DNA of 30,072 nucleotides, taken from positions 1 through 30,072 of the forward strand of contig CAWBRU010000020.1 of the NCBI GenBank assembly GCA_963791325.1. The letters run 5' to 3'. Shown piece by piece: positions 1-7,077 of this stretch; position 1 is the stretch's first letter, and every line of letters starts with the position of its first letter. The stretch comes from JBEVJK01 sp963791325. Lineage in GTDB: Bacteria; Pseudomonadota; Alphaproteobacteria; Rhizobiales; Rhizobiaceae. The notes beneath the pieces were generated by a model. It saw only the letters and a program-made list of their open reading frames with translations. It had not been told where the DNA came from and searched no databases. A program made the position numbers and the translations under genes.

Positions 1-94
1 CTGCCGCGCTGAGGCCGATTTCGGCGGCAGCGGCGCGGAACATCGGGCCGAGCGCGCGGTTGGGGCCAACAGGCAACGCAAAAAGGACGAGCCA

Positions 95-1021
95 ATGTTT
101 CTGCGAGTTGACAAGCTGCAAATCGAACTGCCGCCGCCAGCCGAGCAGGACCCTGACGCAGCCGCCGCGTTGCAGGAACTGCTCGGCGGCAAATATGGGG
201 AGATGTCGACGCTCGGGAATTATCTGTTCCAGAGCTTCAATTTCCGCTCCAAGAGCAAGCTCCGACCGTTTTACAGCCTGGTCGCGGCGATCACCGCCGA
301 AGAGCTCGGCCATGTCGAGCTGGTCAGCAACGGGGTGGCGATGCTCAACAACGGCCCCGACCGGCCGGGCGCCGACGAGACCGGCCCGCTCGACATTTCC
401 GGGGCGCCGTTCGAGGCGATGAAGAGCTCGCGGCTCGCCGCCGGCTTTCTGTCGCATGGCGGCGGCGCCGTGCCGATCGACAGCAACGGGCTGAGCTGGA
501 ACAAGGATTTCATCACCACCACCGGCAACGTGATTTTCGACCTGCTGCACAATTTCCACCTGGAGTGCGGCGCCAGGCTGCACAAATTGCGGGTGTACGA
601 GACCGTGTCCGATCCGACCGGGCGTGAGGTCTGCGGCTATCTCCTGGTGCGCGGCTCGGTCCATGCCCATGCCTATGCCCTGGCGCTCAAGCACATCACC
701 GGGGTCGAGATCGAGAAGATGCTGCCGACGCCGAACATTCCGCTCGGCAACATTCCCGAATGCCAGAAATATCTCGACGAGGGCTCCCACCGCCGACTTT
801 ATACGTTCAGCCCGGACGACTATGCCGAGATCGCCTCGATTTGGGGCAATGGCGAGATGGCGCTGCCCGACGATCCGCCGGGCGAACTGGAGGTGGTCGA
901 GGGCATGCCCGATGGCGGCAAGATCCAGGAATTGGTCGGCGAGCCGTCGGCGTTCACACCCGATTACGCGCCTGAGGAGATGTACGAGATCGCGGCGCGG
1001 CTCACCAAGGCCGCACGCTGA
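95..1021 (+). CDS. Manganese (non-heme) catalase
   Basis: A 308-residue protein of the dimanganese catalase family, which converts hydrogen peroxide to water and oxygen in the cytoplasm. The N-terminus MFLRVDKLQIELPPP and the four-helix ferritin-like core are typical. Candidate dimanganese ligands are visible at the expected spacing: E36 (KYGEMSTL), E70 and H73 (EELGH), E157 (FHLECGARL) and H190 (GSVHAHA). Length matches the family (about 270-310 residues). The ATG is preceded by AAGGA at a 7-nt spacing. The frame stays open upstream to the window edge, but the family-typical N-terminus and the RBS support this start. The gene probably serves peroxide or stress defence. The next gene lies 320 nt downstream with its own RBS. 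Confidence 0.93.
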   Translation: MFLRVDKLQIELPPPAEQDPDAAAALQELLGGKYGEMSTLGNYLFQSFNFRSKSKLRPFYSLVAAITAEELGHVELVSNGVAMLNNGPDRPGADETGPLDISGAPFEAMKSSRLAAGFLSHGGGAVPIDSNGLSWNKDFITTTGNVIFDLLHNFHLECGARLHKLRVYETVSDPTGREVCGYLLVRGSVHAHAYALALKHITGVEIEKMLPTPNIPLGNIPECQKYLDEGSHRRLYTFSPDDYAEIASIWGNGEMALPDDPPGELEVVEGMPDGGKIQELVGEPSAFTPDYAPEEMYEIAARLTKAAR

Positions 1022-1341
1022 TCCGGCCTTTTGCGGAGCCGGCTTTGCTGCTGAGCCCGCGATCCTGTGGCAAGCGCGTCGGCGGCCATTTTGTTGGGAC
1101 GACATGCGCCGCCGACGCGGCCCTGTGAGGCTTGCGACAGATCGGCAGGGCAACCGCATTGAAGCTTGTCGGCGCTGGGCAGGCAACGCCGTCAAAGGAG
1201 CTAGCGCGCCGCCTTTCGGAGCGCCCGCCTAGACCAACGGCGCACATCAATCCTCGACAGCGGCGGATTCCTCCCTACCTCAACGAGGGTCGCCCATCGG
1301 CCGCGCCGGCCGATGGGCGCTCAGCAAAAGGGAGGAAGCCC
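1022..1341. other. Intergenic region, 320 nt, with a strong leader hairpin
   Basis: No convincing gene lies between the manganese catalase and the DUF1428 gene. Open frames here lack an RBS and family resemblance. The only clear structure is a perfect inverted repeat at 1291-1319, just before the downstream RBS. No good sigma-70 promoter was recognised by eye. Confidence 0.6.
1291..1319 (+). promoter_or_regulatory. Perfect 13-bp hairpin in the leader of the DUF1428 gene
   Basis: CGCCCATCGGCCG, a 3-nt loop (CGC), then the exact reverse complement CGGCCGATGGGCG. It ends 22 nt before the ATG at 1342 and about 8 nt before the AGGGAGG RBS. No U-tract follows, so an intrinsic terminator is unlikely. 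It could be a 5' UTR structure controlling translation or mRNA stability, or an operator for a dimeric regulator. Confidence 0.6.
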
Positions 1342-1689
1342 ATGAGCTACGTCAACGGATTTGTTGCCGCCGTCCCGGCGGCGAACAAGCAGGACTACAT
1401 CGATCATTGCCGCGAGACCCAAAGCTACTTCAAAGACCTTGGCGCGACGCGTGTCGTCGATTGTTGGGGCGACGACGTGCCCGACGGCAAGGTCACCGAT
1501 TTTAAGGGCGCGGTGAAAGCCAAGGGCGATGAGGTGGTGGTGTTCTCCTGGATCGAATGGCCGTCGAAGCAGGTGCAGGAAGCGGCGATGAAGAAGATGA
1601 TGGAGGACCCGCGCATGCGCGACATGAAGATGCCTTTCGACGGCCAGCGCATGATCTATGGCGGGTTCACGCCCGTCCTCGAGGACTGA
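1342..1689 (+). CDS. DUF1428 family protein (YbaA-like)
   Basis: A 115-residue soluble protein starting MSYVNGFVAAVPAANK, which matches the small DUF1428 family (E. coli YbaA type, ferredoxin-like alpha/beta fold). Family hallmarks seen are the DCWGDDVPDGKVTDF segment, a VVFSWIEWPSK strand and the C-terminal GQRMIYGGF. The frame is open upstream to 1132, but AGGGAGG lies about 6 nt before the ATG at 1342 and family length is about 115-120 residues, so this start is preferred. The biochemical role is not established. The gene is preceded by a strong hairpin at 1291-1319 and is convergent with mgtE. Confidence 0.88.
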   Translation: MSYVNGFVAAVPAANKQDYIDHCRETQSYFKDLGATRVVDCWGDDVPDGKVTDFKGAVKAKGDEVVVFSWIEWPSKQVQEAAMKKMMEDPRMRDMKMPFDGQRMIYGGFTPVLED

Positions 1690-1697
1690 TTCTTCGC

Positions 1698-1724
1698 CGG
1701 GCAGCGGGGACAGCCGGCTGCCCG
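1698..1724. terminator. Possible bidirectional terminator hairpin
   Basis: CGGGCAGC and GCTGCCCG form an 8-bp stem around an 11-nt loop, in the 91-nt gap between the convergent DUF1428 and mgtE genes. Position favours a terminator, but there is no T-tract on either strand. Confidence 0.4.
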
Positions 1725-1780
1725 TCCGACAGCCGAAAATTTCCCCGTTGCGGCGCATGGCGGGACGAAGCCGGGGCGCG

Positions 1781-3202
1781 TCAGCCGCCGAGGTGCAGCC
1801 ACCAGGTTGCAAGGCTCAGGAAGGCCAGGAAGCCGGTGCAATCGGTCACCATGGTGGTGAAGATCGACGAGGAGATCGCCGGGTCGGCGCCGGACCGGTG
1901 CAGCACCAGCGGGATCAGGATGCCGGCCAGTGCGGCAGCCAGCATGTTGATCATCATCGCCGCGGCGATCACCAAGCCGAGCCCGGGGTGATGGAACCAG
2001 CTGCCGGCGATCAGCCCGAGGATCACGGCGACGACGGCGCCGTTCAATAGCCCGACCATGACTTCGCGGCGGATGACGCGCCCGGCATTGTAGATGTCGA
2101 GGTCGCGGGTGGCGAGCGCGCGCACGGTGACCGTCATCGTCTGGGTGCCGGCATTGCCGCCCAGCGAGGCGACGATCGGCATCAGTGCGGCGAGCGCCAC
2201 CATCTGCTCGATGGTCGCCCCGAACATGCCGATGACGCTGGCCGAGAGAAAGGCGGTCGCCAGATTGACCAGCAGCCAGGGCACCCGCGAGCGCGAGGTC
2301 TCGACGACGGTGTCCGACAGCTCCTCGTCGCCGACGCCGCCCATGCGCATCAGGTCTTCTTCCGCTTCCAACTGGATGACGTCGACGACGTCGTCAATGG
2401 TGAGCACGCCGACCAGCCGCTCGTTCTCGTCGACCACGGCGGCCGACAGCAGGTCGTATTGCTCGAATTCCCGCGCCGCCTCCTCCTGGTCCATGGTCGC
2501 CGGGATCGCATGGCGGGTCTCGCGCATGATCTCTTCGATCTTCACCGCCCGCTTGGTGCGCAGGATCTGATCGAGGTCGATCGCGCCGAGCAGCTTGAAG
2601 GTCGGGTCGATGACGAAGATCTGGGTGAAGTGATCGGGCAGGTTGTTGTCTTCGCGCATGTAGTCGATCGTCTGGCCGACGGTCCAGAACGGCGGCACCG
2701 CAACGAATTCGGTCTGCATGCGCCGGCCGGCCGTCTCTTCCGGATAGTCGAGGGCACGGCGCAAGCGGATCCGTTCGGTGAACGGCAGCTGCGCGAGAAT
2801 CTCTTCCTGGTCCTCCTGGTCGAGGTCTTCCAGGATGTAGACGGCATCATCGGAATCCAGATCCTGAACGGCCTGCGCGATCTGGTCGTTGGGCAGGCTG
2901 TCGACGATGTCGAGGCGGATCGCCTCGTCGACCTCGGTCAGCGCCGAGAAATCGAAGTCGGTGCCCATCAATTCGACCAGCGCGCGCCGCTGCTCCGGCA
3001 GCATCGCCTCGAGCAGGTCGCCGAGCTCGGATTGATGCAGCCGGCCGACCTCGCGCTTCAAGGTGAGCGTGTCGCGATCGGCGATCGCAGCGCCGATCTG
3101 GGCCAGGAAGGACGGGCGGATCGCCTCGTCCTGGCCGTAGATGTCGGCGCCGGACGTGTCCGGCGTTCCGGCGGCGGCCGTGTGCTGTTCGCTGCCTTCC
3201 AA
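1781..3202 (-). CDS. mgtE: Magnesium transporter MgtE
   Basis: A 473-residue MgtE-family magnesium channel/transporter of the inner membrane. Domain order: cytoplasmic acidic MgtE_N superhelical domain (about 40-165), tandem CBS domains that sense magnesium (about 165-290), a plug-helix region (about 290-305) and a five-helix membrane domain (about 310-473). Signature residues are present: PIVASLGGN at 342-350 followed by AGTQ, GADPA near 438-442, and the pore aspartate D454 in TTMVTDCTG. The start is a TTG codon. It is chosen because GGAGG lies about 6 nt upstream and no in-frame ATG fits. The divergent neighbour is the MerR gene. No magnesium riboswitch was recognised in the leader. Confidence 0.95.
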   Translation of the reverse strand: MEGSEQHTAAAGTPDTSGADIYGQDEAIRPSFLAQIGAAIADRDTLTLKREVGRLHQSELGDLLEAMLPEQRRALVELMGTDFDFSALTEVDEAIRLDIVDSLPNDQIAQAVQDLDSDDAVYILEDLDQEDQEEILAQLPFTERIRLRRALDYPEETAGRRMQTEFVAVPPFWTVGQTIDYMREDNNLPDHFTQIFVIDPTFKLLGAIDLDQILRTKRAVKIEEIMRETRHAIPATMDQEEAAREFEQYDLLSAAVVDENERLVGVLTIDDVVDVIQLEAEEDLMRMGGVGDEELSDTVVETSRSRVPWLLVNLATAFLSASVIGMFGATIEQMVALAALMPIVASLGGNAGTQTMTVTVRALATRDLDIYNAGRVIRREVMVGLLNGAVVAVILGLIAGSWFHHPGLGLVIAAAMMINMLAAALAGILIPLVLHRSGADPAISSSIFTTMVTDCTGFLAFLSLATWWLHLGG

Positions 3203-3238
3203 CGGCGCCTCCGTAGGTCTTTTCCATTGCGTCGCTGA

Positions 3239-3267
3239 GGTCTATCGCGCAGCCGGGGCTTTGACAA
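3239..3267 (-). promoter_or_regulatory. Candidate mgtE promoter
   Basis: On the minus strand TTGTCA (complement of 3262-3267) is followed after 17 nt by TAGACC (complement of 3239-3244), about 37 nt before the TTG start. The -35 is good and the -10 weak. The plus strand also reads TTGACA at 3261-3266 but has no matching -10. Confidence 0.35.
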
Positions 3268-3419
3268 AAGCAAAACGGCCCGGAGGGCTCAGAGGTTTGT
3301 GTTCGGGCGTTTGAGCAGGGTTGCGCGGCGGCGGCAGGGATCGGGCTGCACCTCGGCAGCGGGGCGGGAGCGCCGGGGGACGCGCTGTAGTGAAGTACGG
3401 CGCCGGGACACGCCGCTCA

Positions 3420-3435
3420 TTGACTTTTACGTAAA
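3420..3435 (+). promoter_or_regulatory. Candidate MerR promoter/operator
   Basis: TTGACT at 3420-3425 resembles a -35 box and is followed directly by the perfect palindrome TTTACGTAAA (3426-3435). This is the usual layout for MerR-type regulators, which bind within the promoter spacer. LiuR-like MerR proteins of alphaproteobacteria are known to bind palindromes of the TTTACGTAAA/TTGACG kind, so autoregulation is a reasonable inference. The -10 box is not clear. Confidence 0.5.
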
Positions 3436-3471
3436 TGCGGTGCGAAGTCCCTTGAGCCTGGGGACATTTGC

Positions 3472-3858
3472 ATGCGGGATTACTACACCATCACCGAACT
3501 CACCCGCGAGTTCGACATTTCGACCCGAACCCTGCGCTACTATGAGGACGAGGGGCTGATCCACCCGATCCGGCGCGGCCGCACCCGGCTGTTCCGGCCC
3601 TCCGACCGCCATCTGGTCAAGCAGATCCTGCGCGGCAAGCGGCTGGGCTTCGCGATTGCCGAGATCCGCGAAATCATCCAGATGTATCGCGAGCCGCCCG
3701 GCGAAGTCGGACAGCTCAAGCTGATGATCCGCCGCATCCAGGAAAAGCGGGAGGGCTTGCGGCAGAAGCGCCGCGATCTCGAGGAGACGCTGACCGAGCT
3801 CGACCAGGCCGAAGAATCCTGTGTCGAGCGGCTGGCCGAACTCGGCGTCACCACCTGA
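3472..3858 (+). CDS. MerR family transcriptional regulator (LiuR-like)
   Basis: A 128-residue MerR regulator. The winged helix-turn-helix is at residues 4-75 (YTITELTREFDISTRTLRYY, then EDEGLIHP and RRG...RLFRPSDR), followed by RGKRLGFAIAEIREII and a long coiled-coil dimerisation helix at about 85-120. The C-terminus is short, with one cysteine (ESC) and no metal-binding loop, so it is not a metal sensor of the MerR/CueR type. It most resembles the small alphaproteobacterial MerR proteins that control branched-chain amino acid or fatty acid catabolism (LiuR type). No such catabolic genes lie nearby, so targets are probably elsewhere. TTTACGTAAA upstream suggests autoregulation. Confidence 0.85.
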   Translation: MRDYYTITELTREFDISTRTLRYYEDEGLIHPIRRGRTRLFRPSDRHLVKQILRGKRLGFAIAEIREIIQMYREPPGEVGQLKLMIRRIQEKREGLRQKRRDLEETLTELDQAEESCVERLAELGVTT

Positions 3859-3922
3859 GCCAGGTACGGACATGCCGGCCGCGAGCCCGGCGCTACTTTG
3901 AGGCAGCGTCAACCGCGCGGGC

Positions 3923-3955
3923 TGCGGCGTATGCGGCTCGACCGCCTGCGCCGCA
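3923..3955. terminator. Two-part hairpin between convergent genes
   Basis: TGCGGCG and CGCCGCA form a 7-bp outer stem. Inside it, GCGG and CCGC form a 4-bp stem with a CTCGA loop. It lies in the 106-nt gap between the convergent merR-like gene and the patatin gene, so a bidirectional terminator is likely, though no T-tract follows. Confidence 0.4.
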
Positions 3956-3964
3956 ACGGCTCTG

Positions 3965-4933
3965 TCAGCCGAGTACCGCCTGCAGCCGCAGCAGGTCGCC
4001 GATCTGTGCCTTGGTCGCCTCGTAGCCGAGGCGAATGGCTTCGTCGGCGCGGTGGAATTCCGACAGGCCGATGTGGCCGAGCTTGGGCTGCAGCGACAGA
4101 TCCGGCGGGTCGCCGGCCAGCCGGGCACGGGAAATCCGGTCCTGGATGATGTTGAAGGCTTCGACCATCACCCCGGTGATGCCGAGCCGCGTATCGCGCG
4201 CGGCGTTGTTGTCGTGACGCCGGCCATGCGGCGGGGCGTCCTTCTCGATCACCAGCTCGCCGGCGCTGTGCTTGATCACCGCGGCGCGGCCGAACAGGTC
4301 GTAATGCAGGTTGACCGCCACCACCAGCGGCTGCTCATAGGCGCGGCACACCGACACCGGCACCGGGTTGACCAGCGCGCCGTCGACCAGAACGCGGCCG
4401 TTGCAGGCCACCGGCTCGAACACCCCGGGCAGCGCATAGGAGGCGCGCATGGCGGTGATCAGCGAACCGCTCGACAGCCAGATCTCGTGGCCGGTGCGGA
4501 TTTCGGCCGCGACGCAGACGAACGGCTTCGGCAGATCCTCGAAGGTGGTGCCGTCCATGTGCTCCTGCATGCGCGCATTGAGCTTCATGCCGCCGAACAG
4601 GCCGCTGCCGCCGAGGTGGATGTCGAGCAGGCCGAAGATCCGCCGCTTGGTCAGGCTGCGCGCAAACTCCTCGAGCTGGTCGAGCTTGCCGGCCAGATAG
4701 CAACCGCCGACCAGGGCCCCGATCGAGGTGCCCGCAATCATCGAGATCTCGATGCCGGCTTCCTCGATGGCGCGCAGCACGCCGATATGCGCCCAGCCGC
4801 GCGCTGCGCCGCCGCCGAGCGCCAGCGAAATGCCGGCCTTCTTCTGCGGCCGGCCCGCAGGTGCGCCGTCGGCCGAAAAATCCTTGATTTCGCGTGCCTC
4901 CGGTTTGCCGCGCATCGACGCCCATTCGAGCAT
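3965..4933 (-). CDS. Patatin-like phospholipase / serine esterase (RssA-like)
   Basis: A 322-residue patatin-fold hydrolase expected to cleave acyl esters of lipids with a Ser-Asp dyad. The oxyanion-hole motif GGGAARG is at 40-46, the nucleophile elbow GTSIG holds S70, and the catalytic aspartate is D184 in VDGALVNPVP. There is no signal peptide or membrane segment, so it is probably cytoplasmic or peripheral, like E. coli RssA/YchK. The frame can be extended to a GTG at 4948, but AAGGAG lies 6 nt before the ATG at 4933, which decides the start. The C-terminal tail after about residue 205 is family-typical. Substrate unknown. Confidence 0.9.
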   Translation of the reverse strand: MLEWASMRGKPEAREIKDFSADGAPAGRPQKKAGISLALGGGAARGWAHIGVLRAIEEAGIEISMIAGTSIGALVGGCYLAGKLDQLEEFARSLTKRRIFGLLDIHLGGSGLFGGMKLNARMQEHMDGTTFEDLPKPFVCVAAEIRTGHEIWLSSGSLITAMRASYALPGVFEPVACNGRVLVDGALVNPVPVSVCRAYEQPLVVAVNLHYDLFGRAAVIKHSAGELVIEKDAPPHGRRHDNNAARDTRLGITGVMVEAFNIIQDRISRARLAGDPPDLSLQPKLGHIGLSEFHRADEAIRLGYEATKAQIGDLLRLQAVLG

Positions 4934-5030
4934 CGCAAACTCCTTCACCCCCGTCCCTGTTGTAGGGCCCCTACGGTATCAAATCTGTGAACCGTCTCGC
5001 ATGCCAGTCGGGATTTGGGTCAGCGAGGGG

Positions 5031-5474
5031 TCAATAGACCTCCCGGGGATCGAACAATGGTCCAATCCCGTCATCACGAAGGGTGAAGCCAGCTTCACCC
5101 TTTTCGACAGTCCTGTAGAAGCACGACCGGCGCCCGGTGTGGCAGGCGGCACCTTGGCCGTCGACCTCGACGCGCAGCCACACCGCATCCTGGTCGCAGT
5201 CTGTGCGCATTTCGACAACCCTGAGAATGTTGCCGGACGACTGGCCCTTCATCCACAATTCCTGGCGCGAGCGGGACCAAAAATGCGCAATTCCGGTCTC
5301 GAGCGTCTTGGTGAGCGCCTCGGCGTTCAGATGGGCGACCATCAACAGCGTGCCGTCGCCGGCGTCGGTGACGATGCCCGTCACCAGGCCGGCGGAGTTG
5401 AAGCGGGGCGAAAAGCGCTGCCCCTCTTCCAGCGCTCGTCGGTCGGCAGCCGTGTCGAACGTCGTCTGGCTCAT
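5031..5474 (-). CDS. hisI: Phosphoribosyl-AMP cyclohydrolase
   Basis: A 147-residue HisI, which opens the adenine ring of phosphoribosyl-AMP in histidine biosynthesis. Zinc/magnesium site motifs are clear: DCDQDA (the aspartate cluster) and ACHTGRRSCFYR (two zinc cysteines). MLMVAHLNAEAL-type and HFWSRSRQELWMKG segments are also typical. It is not fused to HisE. The start at 5474 (MSQTTFDTAADR) is preceded by AGGAA, and the longer in-frame extension lacks homology-like content. It lies 144 nt downstream of folE on the same strand. This folE-hisI neighbourhood is familiar in Rhizobiales, although the two enzymes serve different pathways. Confidence 0.96.
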   Translation of the reverse strand: MSQTTFDTAADRRALEEGQRFSPRFNSAGLVTGIVTDAGDGTLLMVAHLNAEALTKTLETGIAHFWSRSRQELWMKGQSSGNILRVVEMRTDCDQDAVWLRVEVDGQGAACHTGRRSCFYRTVEKGEAGFTLRDDGIGPLFDPREVY

Positions 5475-5618
5475 GTGAAAATTCCTGTCCGGTGGACGCC
5501 GACATGTCCGGGCGGCAAGCAGCGCCGGGCCCCGAGACGGCCGACAAGCAGCCCCGCGCTGCCGGTTTTGGTCTGCCATCCGGGAAGGTTCGCCAACTCA
5601 ACCGTGCCTGGAAGGGTG

Positions 5619-6269
5619 CTAGCCGCGATTGGCGTCGCGCACCATGGTGACGAAGCGCACCTGCTCTTCCGGGCTGTCCTTGAAGATGCCGGTGAAGGTC
5701 GAGGTCAGCGTCGTCGAGCCCTGCTTGCGGATGCCGCGCATGGCCATGCACATGTGCTCGGCCTCGATCATCACCGCCACACCGCGCGGATTGAGCACGT
5801 CCTGGATGACGCCGGCGATCTGCGCCGTCATCGCCTCCTGCGTCTGCAGCCGATGGGCGAAAATATCGACCACGCGGGCGATCTTGGAAAGGCCGAGCAC
5901 CCGCCCGTCCGGCATATAGGCGACATGGGCGCGGCCGATGATCGGCACCATGTGGTGCTCGCAATGCGAATGGAACGGGATGTCCTTGACCAGCACGAGG
6001 TCGTCGTAGCCCGCCACCTCCTCGAAGGTGCGGCCGAGCTCTTCGCGCGGATCCTGGGCATAGCCGCTGAACAGCTCGCGATAGGCCTTGGCCACCCGCC
6101 GCGGGGTGTCCTTCAGCCCCTCCCGGTCCGGATCGTCGCCGGTCCACAACAGCAGCGTGCGCACCGCGGCCTCGGCCTCCGCCTGCGTCGGACGGCGCAG
6201 CTCGGCAGCCTGTGCGGGCTGGGCGGAGCCGTTCTCGGCGCGCGGAAAATTCTTGATGACGGCATCCAT
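5619..6269 (-). CDS. folE: GTP cyclohydrolase I
   Basis: A 216-residue type I GTP cyclohydrolase, which makes 7,8-dihydroneopterin triphosphate from GTP, the first step of folate (and queuosine) synthesis. Motifs: REGLKDTPRRVAKAY, the zinc and catalytic segment PFHSHCEHHMVP, the GLSKIARVVDIFA helix, EAEHMCMAMRG (third zinc ligand) and GSTTLTSTF. Length is normal with a disordered N-terminus of about 35 residues. The ATG at 6269 has GGGAG about 9 nt upstream. It is divergent from the IscU-like gene, with an AT-rich promoter region between them. Confidence 0.97.
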   Translation of the reverse strand: MDAVIKNFPRAENGSAQPAQAAELRRPTQAEAEAAVRTLLLWTGDDPDREGLKDTPRRVAKAYRELFSGYAQDPREELGRTFEEVAGYDDLVLVKDIPFHSHCEHHMVPIIGRAHVAYMPDGRVLGLSKIARVVDIFAHRLQTQEAMTAQIAGVIQDVLNPRGVAVMIEAEHMCMAMRGIRKQGSTTLTSTFTGIFKDSPEEQVRFVTMVRDANRG

Positions 6270-6358
6270 TCAGGACGACTCCCATGTCCCTGGAGGCGGG
6301 ACTCACGTGAGGATGGACCATCGCCGCCGACGCGGCCGCGGCCCGCGCGGCGGCCGCC

Positions 6359-6389
6359 TTGTCGTGACGCCGGCCCAAACATTATATAT
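6359..6389. promoter_or_regulatory. AT-rich divergent promoter core (folE / IscU-like gene)
   Basis: The string ATTATATAT at 6381-6389 stands out in GC-rich surroundings. On the minus strand it gives TATAAT (complement of 6381-6386) for folE. On the plus strand TTGTCG (6359-6364) plus TATATA (6383-6388, 18-nt spacer) could serve the IscU-like gene. Either or both may be used. Confidence 0.45.
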
Positions 6390-6459
6390 GGGCTTGGGCC
6401 GGCGATTGAAAGGTCGCCGCCAACGGCGTTCCGCCGCAGCGGCATCCGATGGGCGAGGC

Positions 6460-6907
6460 ATGATCGACGACGTCTACAATGCCAAGATTTTCTGGCTTTG
6501 CCGGCAATATCGGCCGCATCGGCCGGCTGGAGCATCCCGACGCGACGGCCCGGGCGCATTCCCGGCTGTGCGGCTCGACGGTGACCGTCGATCTCGCCAT
6601 GGATGGCGACGTGGTCGCCGATTTTGCCCATGACGTGAAGGCTTGCGCGCTCGGCCAGGCCTCGTCGGCGATCATGGCAGCCAACGTCATCGGCGCCTCC
6701 GCCGAGGAGCTCAAAGAGCTGCGCGCGACGATGCAGCGCATGCTCAAGGAAAATGGCCCGCCGCCGGAAGGCCGCTTCTCCGACCTCAAATATCTCGAGC
6801 CGGTGCGCGACTACAAGGCCCGGCACGCCTCGACTATGCTGACCTTCGACGCGGTGGTCGACGCGCTCGAGCAGATCGCCCGCAAGCGCGCCGGCGCCGC
6901 GGCCTGA
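6460..6907 (+). pseudogene. IscU/NifU-like Fe-S scaffold protein, apparent +1 frameshift
   Basis: The family N-terminus MIDDVYNAKI starts at the ATG at 6460. The rest (GFAGNIGRIGRLEHPD...) is read one base further on. Dropping one T from the TTTT run at 6488-6491 gives a continuous protein of about 148 residues in the family-typical register. Without correction only an internal ATG at 6479 (142 residues) could be used, losing the conserved first helix. Scaffold cysteines are seen in SRLCGSTV and VKACALGQ. The position of the third IscU/SufU cysteine reads KARHAST (histidine). The product would be an iron-sulfur cluster assembly scaffold. The frameshift may be a sequence error rather than true decay. 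Confidence 0.75.
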
Positions 6908-6972
6908 CCGGTTTCCCACCGGGTCCGCTGCGGCGCGTCCGGGCAACTCACTGCGTGATGACAGCGACGACT

Positions 6973-7077
6973 AGAGCAATTCCAGGAGAAGTGGACGCCG
7001 GTTCTCCGTCCGGAATTGCGGAAAAACAAAGACTTGGAGGGGGAAAGCCGATTCGAAGAAAAGGTGATCCGTTCTAG
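6973..7077 (-). repeat. Rhizobiales-type palindromic intergenic repeat, copy 1
   Basis: A 105-bp element bounded by CTAG (6971-6974 and 7074-7077). Its left half is a hairpin: GCAATTCC...GGAATTGC as outer arms with GGAGAA/TTCTCC inside. The right half holds the conserved strings AAAAACAAAGACTTGGAG and ATTCGAAGAAA. A second copy is at 27303-27405. From memory this matches a short repeat found many times in Bradyrhizobium and related genomes. It lies between the IscU-like gene and the methyltransferase-like gene, and its CTAG end supplies the latter's TAG stop codon. Confidence 0.85.

Noticed and set aside
1..43. Minus-strand open frame (MFRAAAAEIGLSAA...) running off the left edge, divergent from the catalase
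   Set aside because: Only 14 residues are visible and no RBS or family motif can be judged, so it is not reported as a gene.
2459..3238. Long plus-strand open frame (259 aa) opposite mgtE
   Set aside because: It is antisense to a clear MgtE. Its composition (many E, R, V, D, with no domain) is the usual mirror frame of a GC-rich gene.
4728..6584. 618-aa plus-strand open frame across patatin, hisI and folE
   Set aside because: It spans three well-supported minus-strand genes and shows no recognisable domain.
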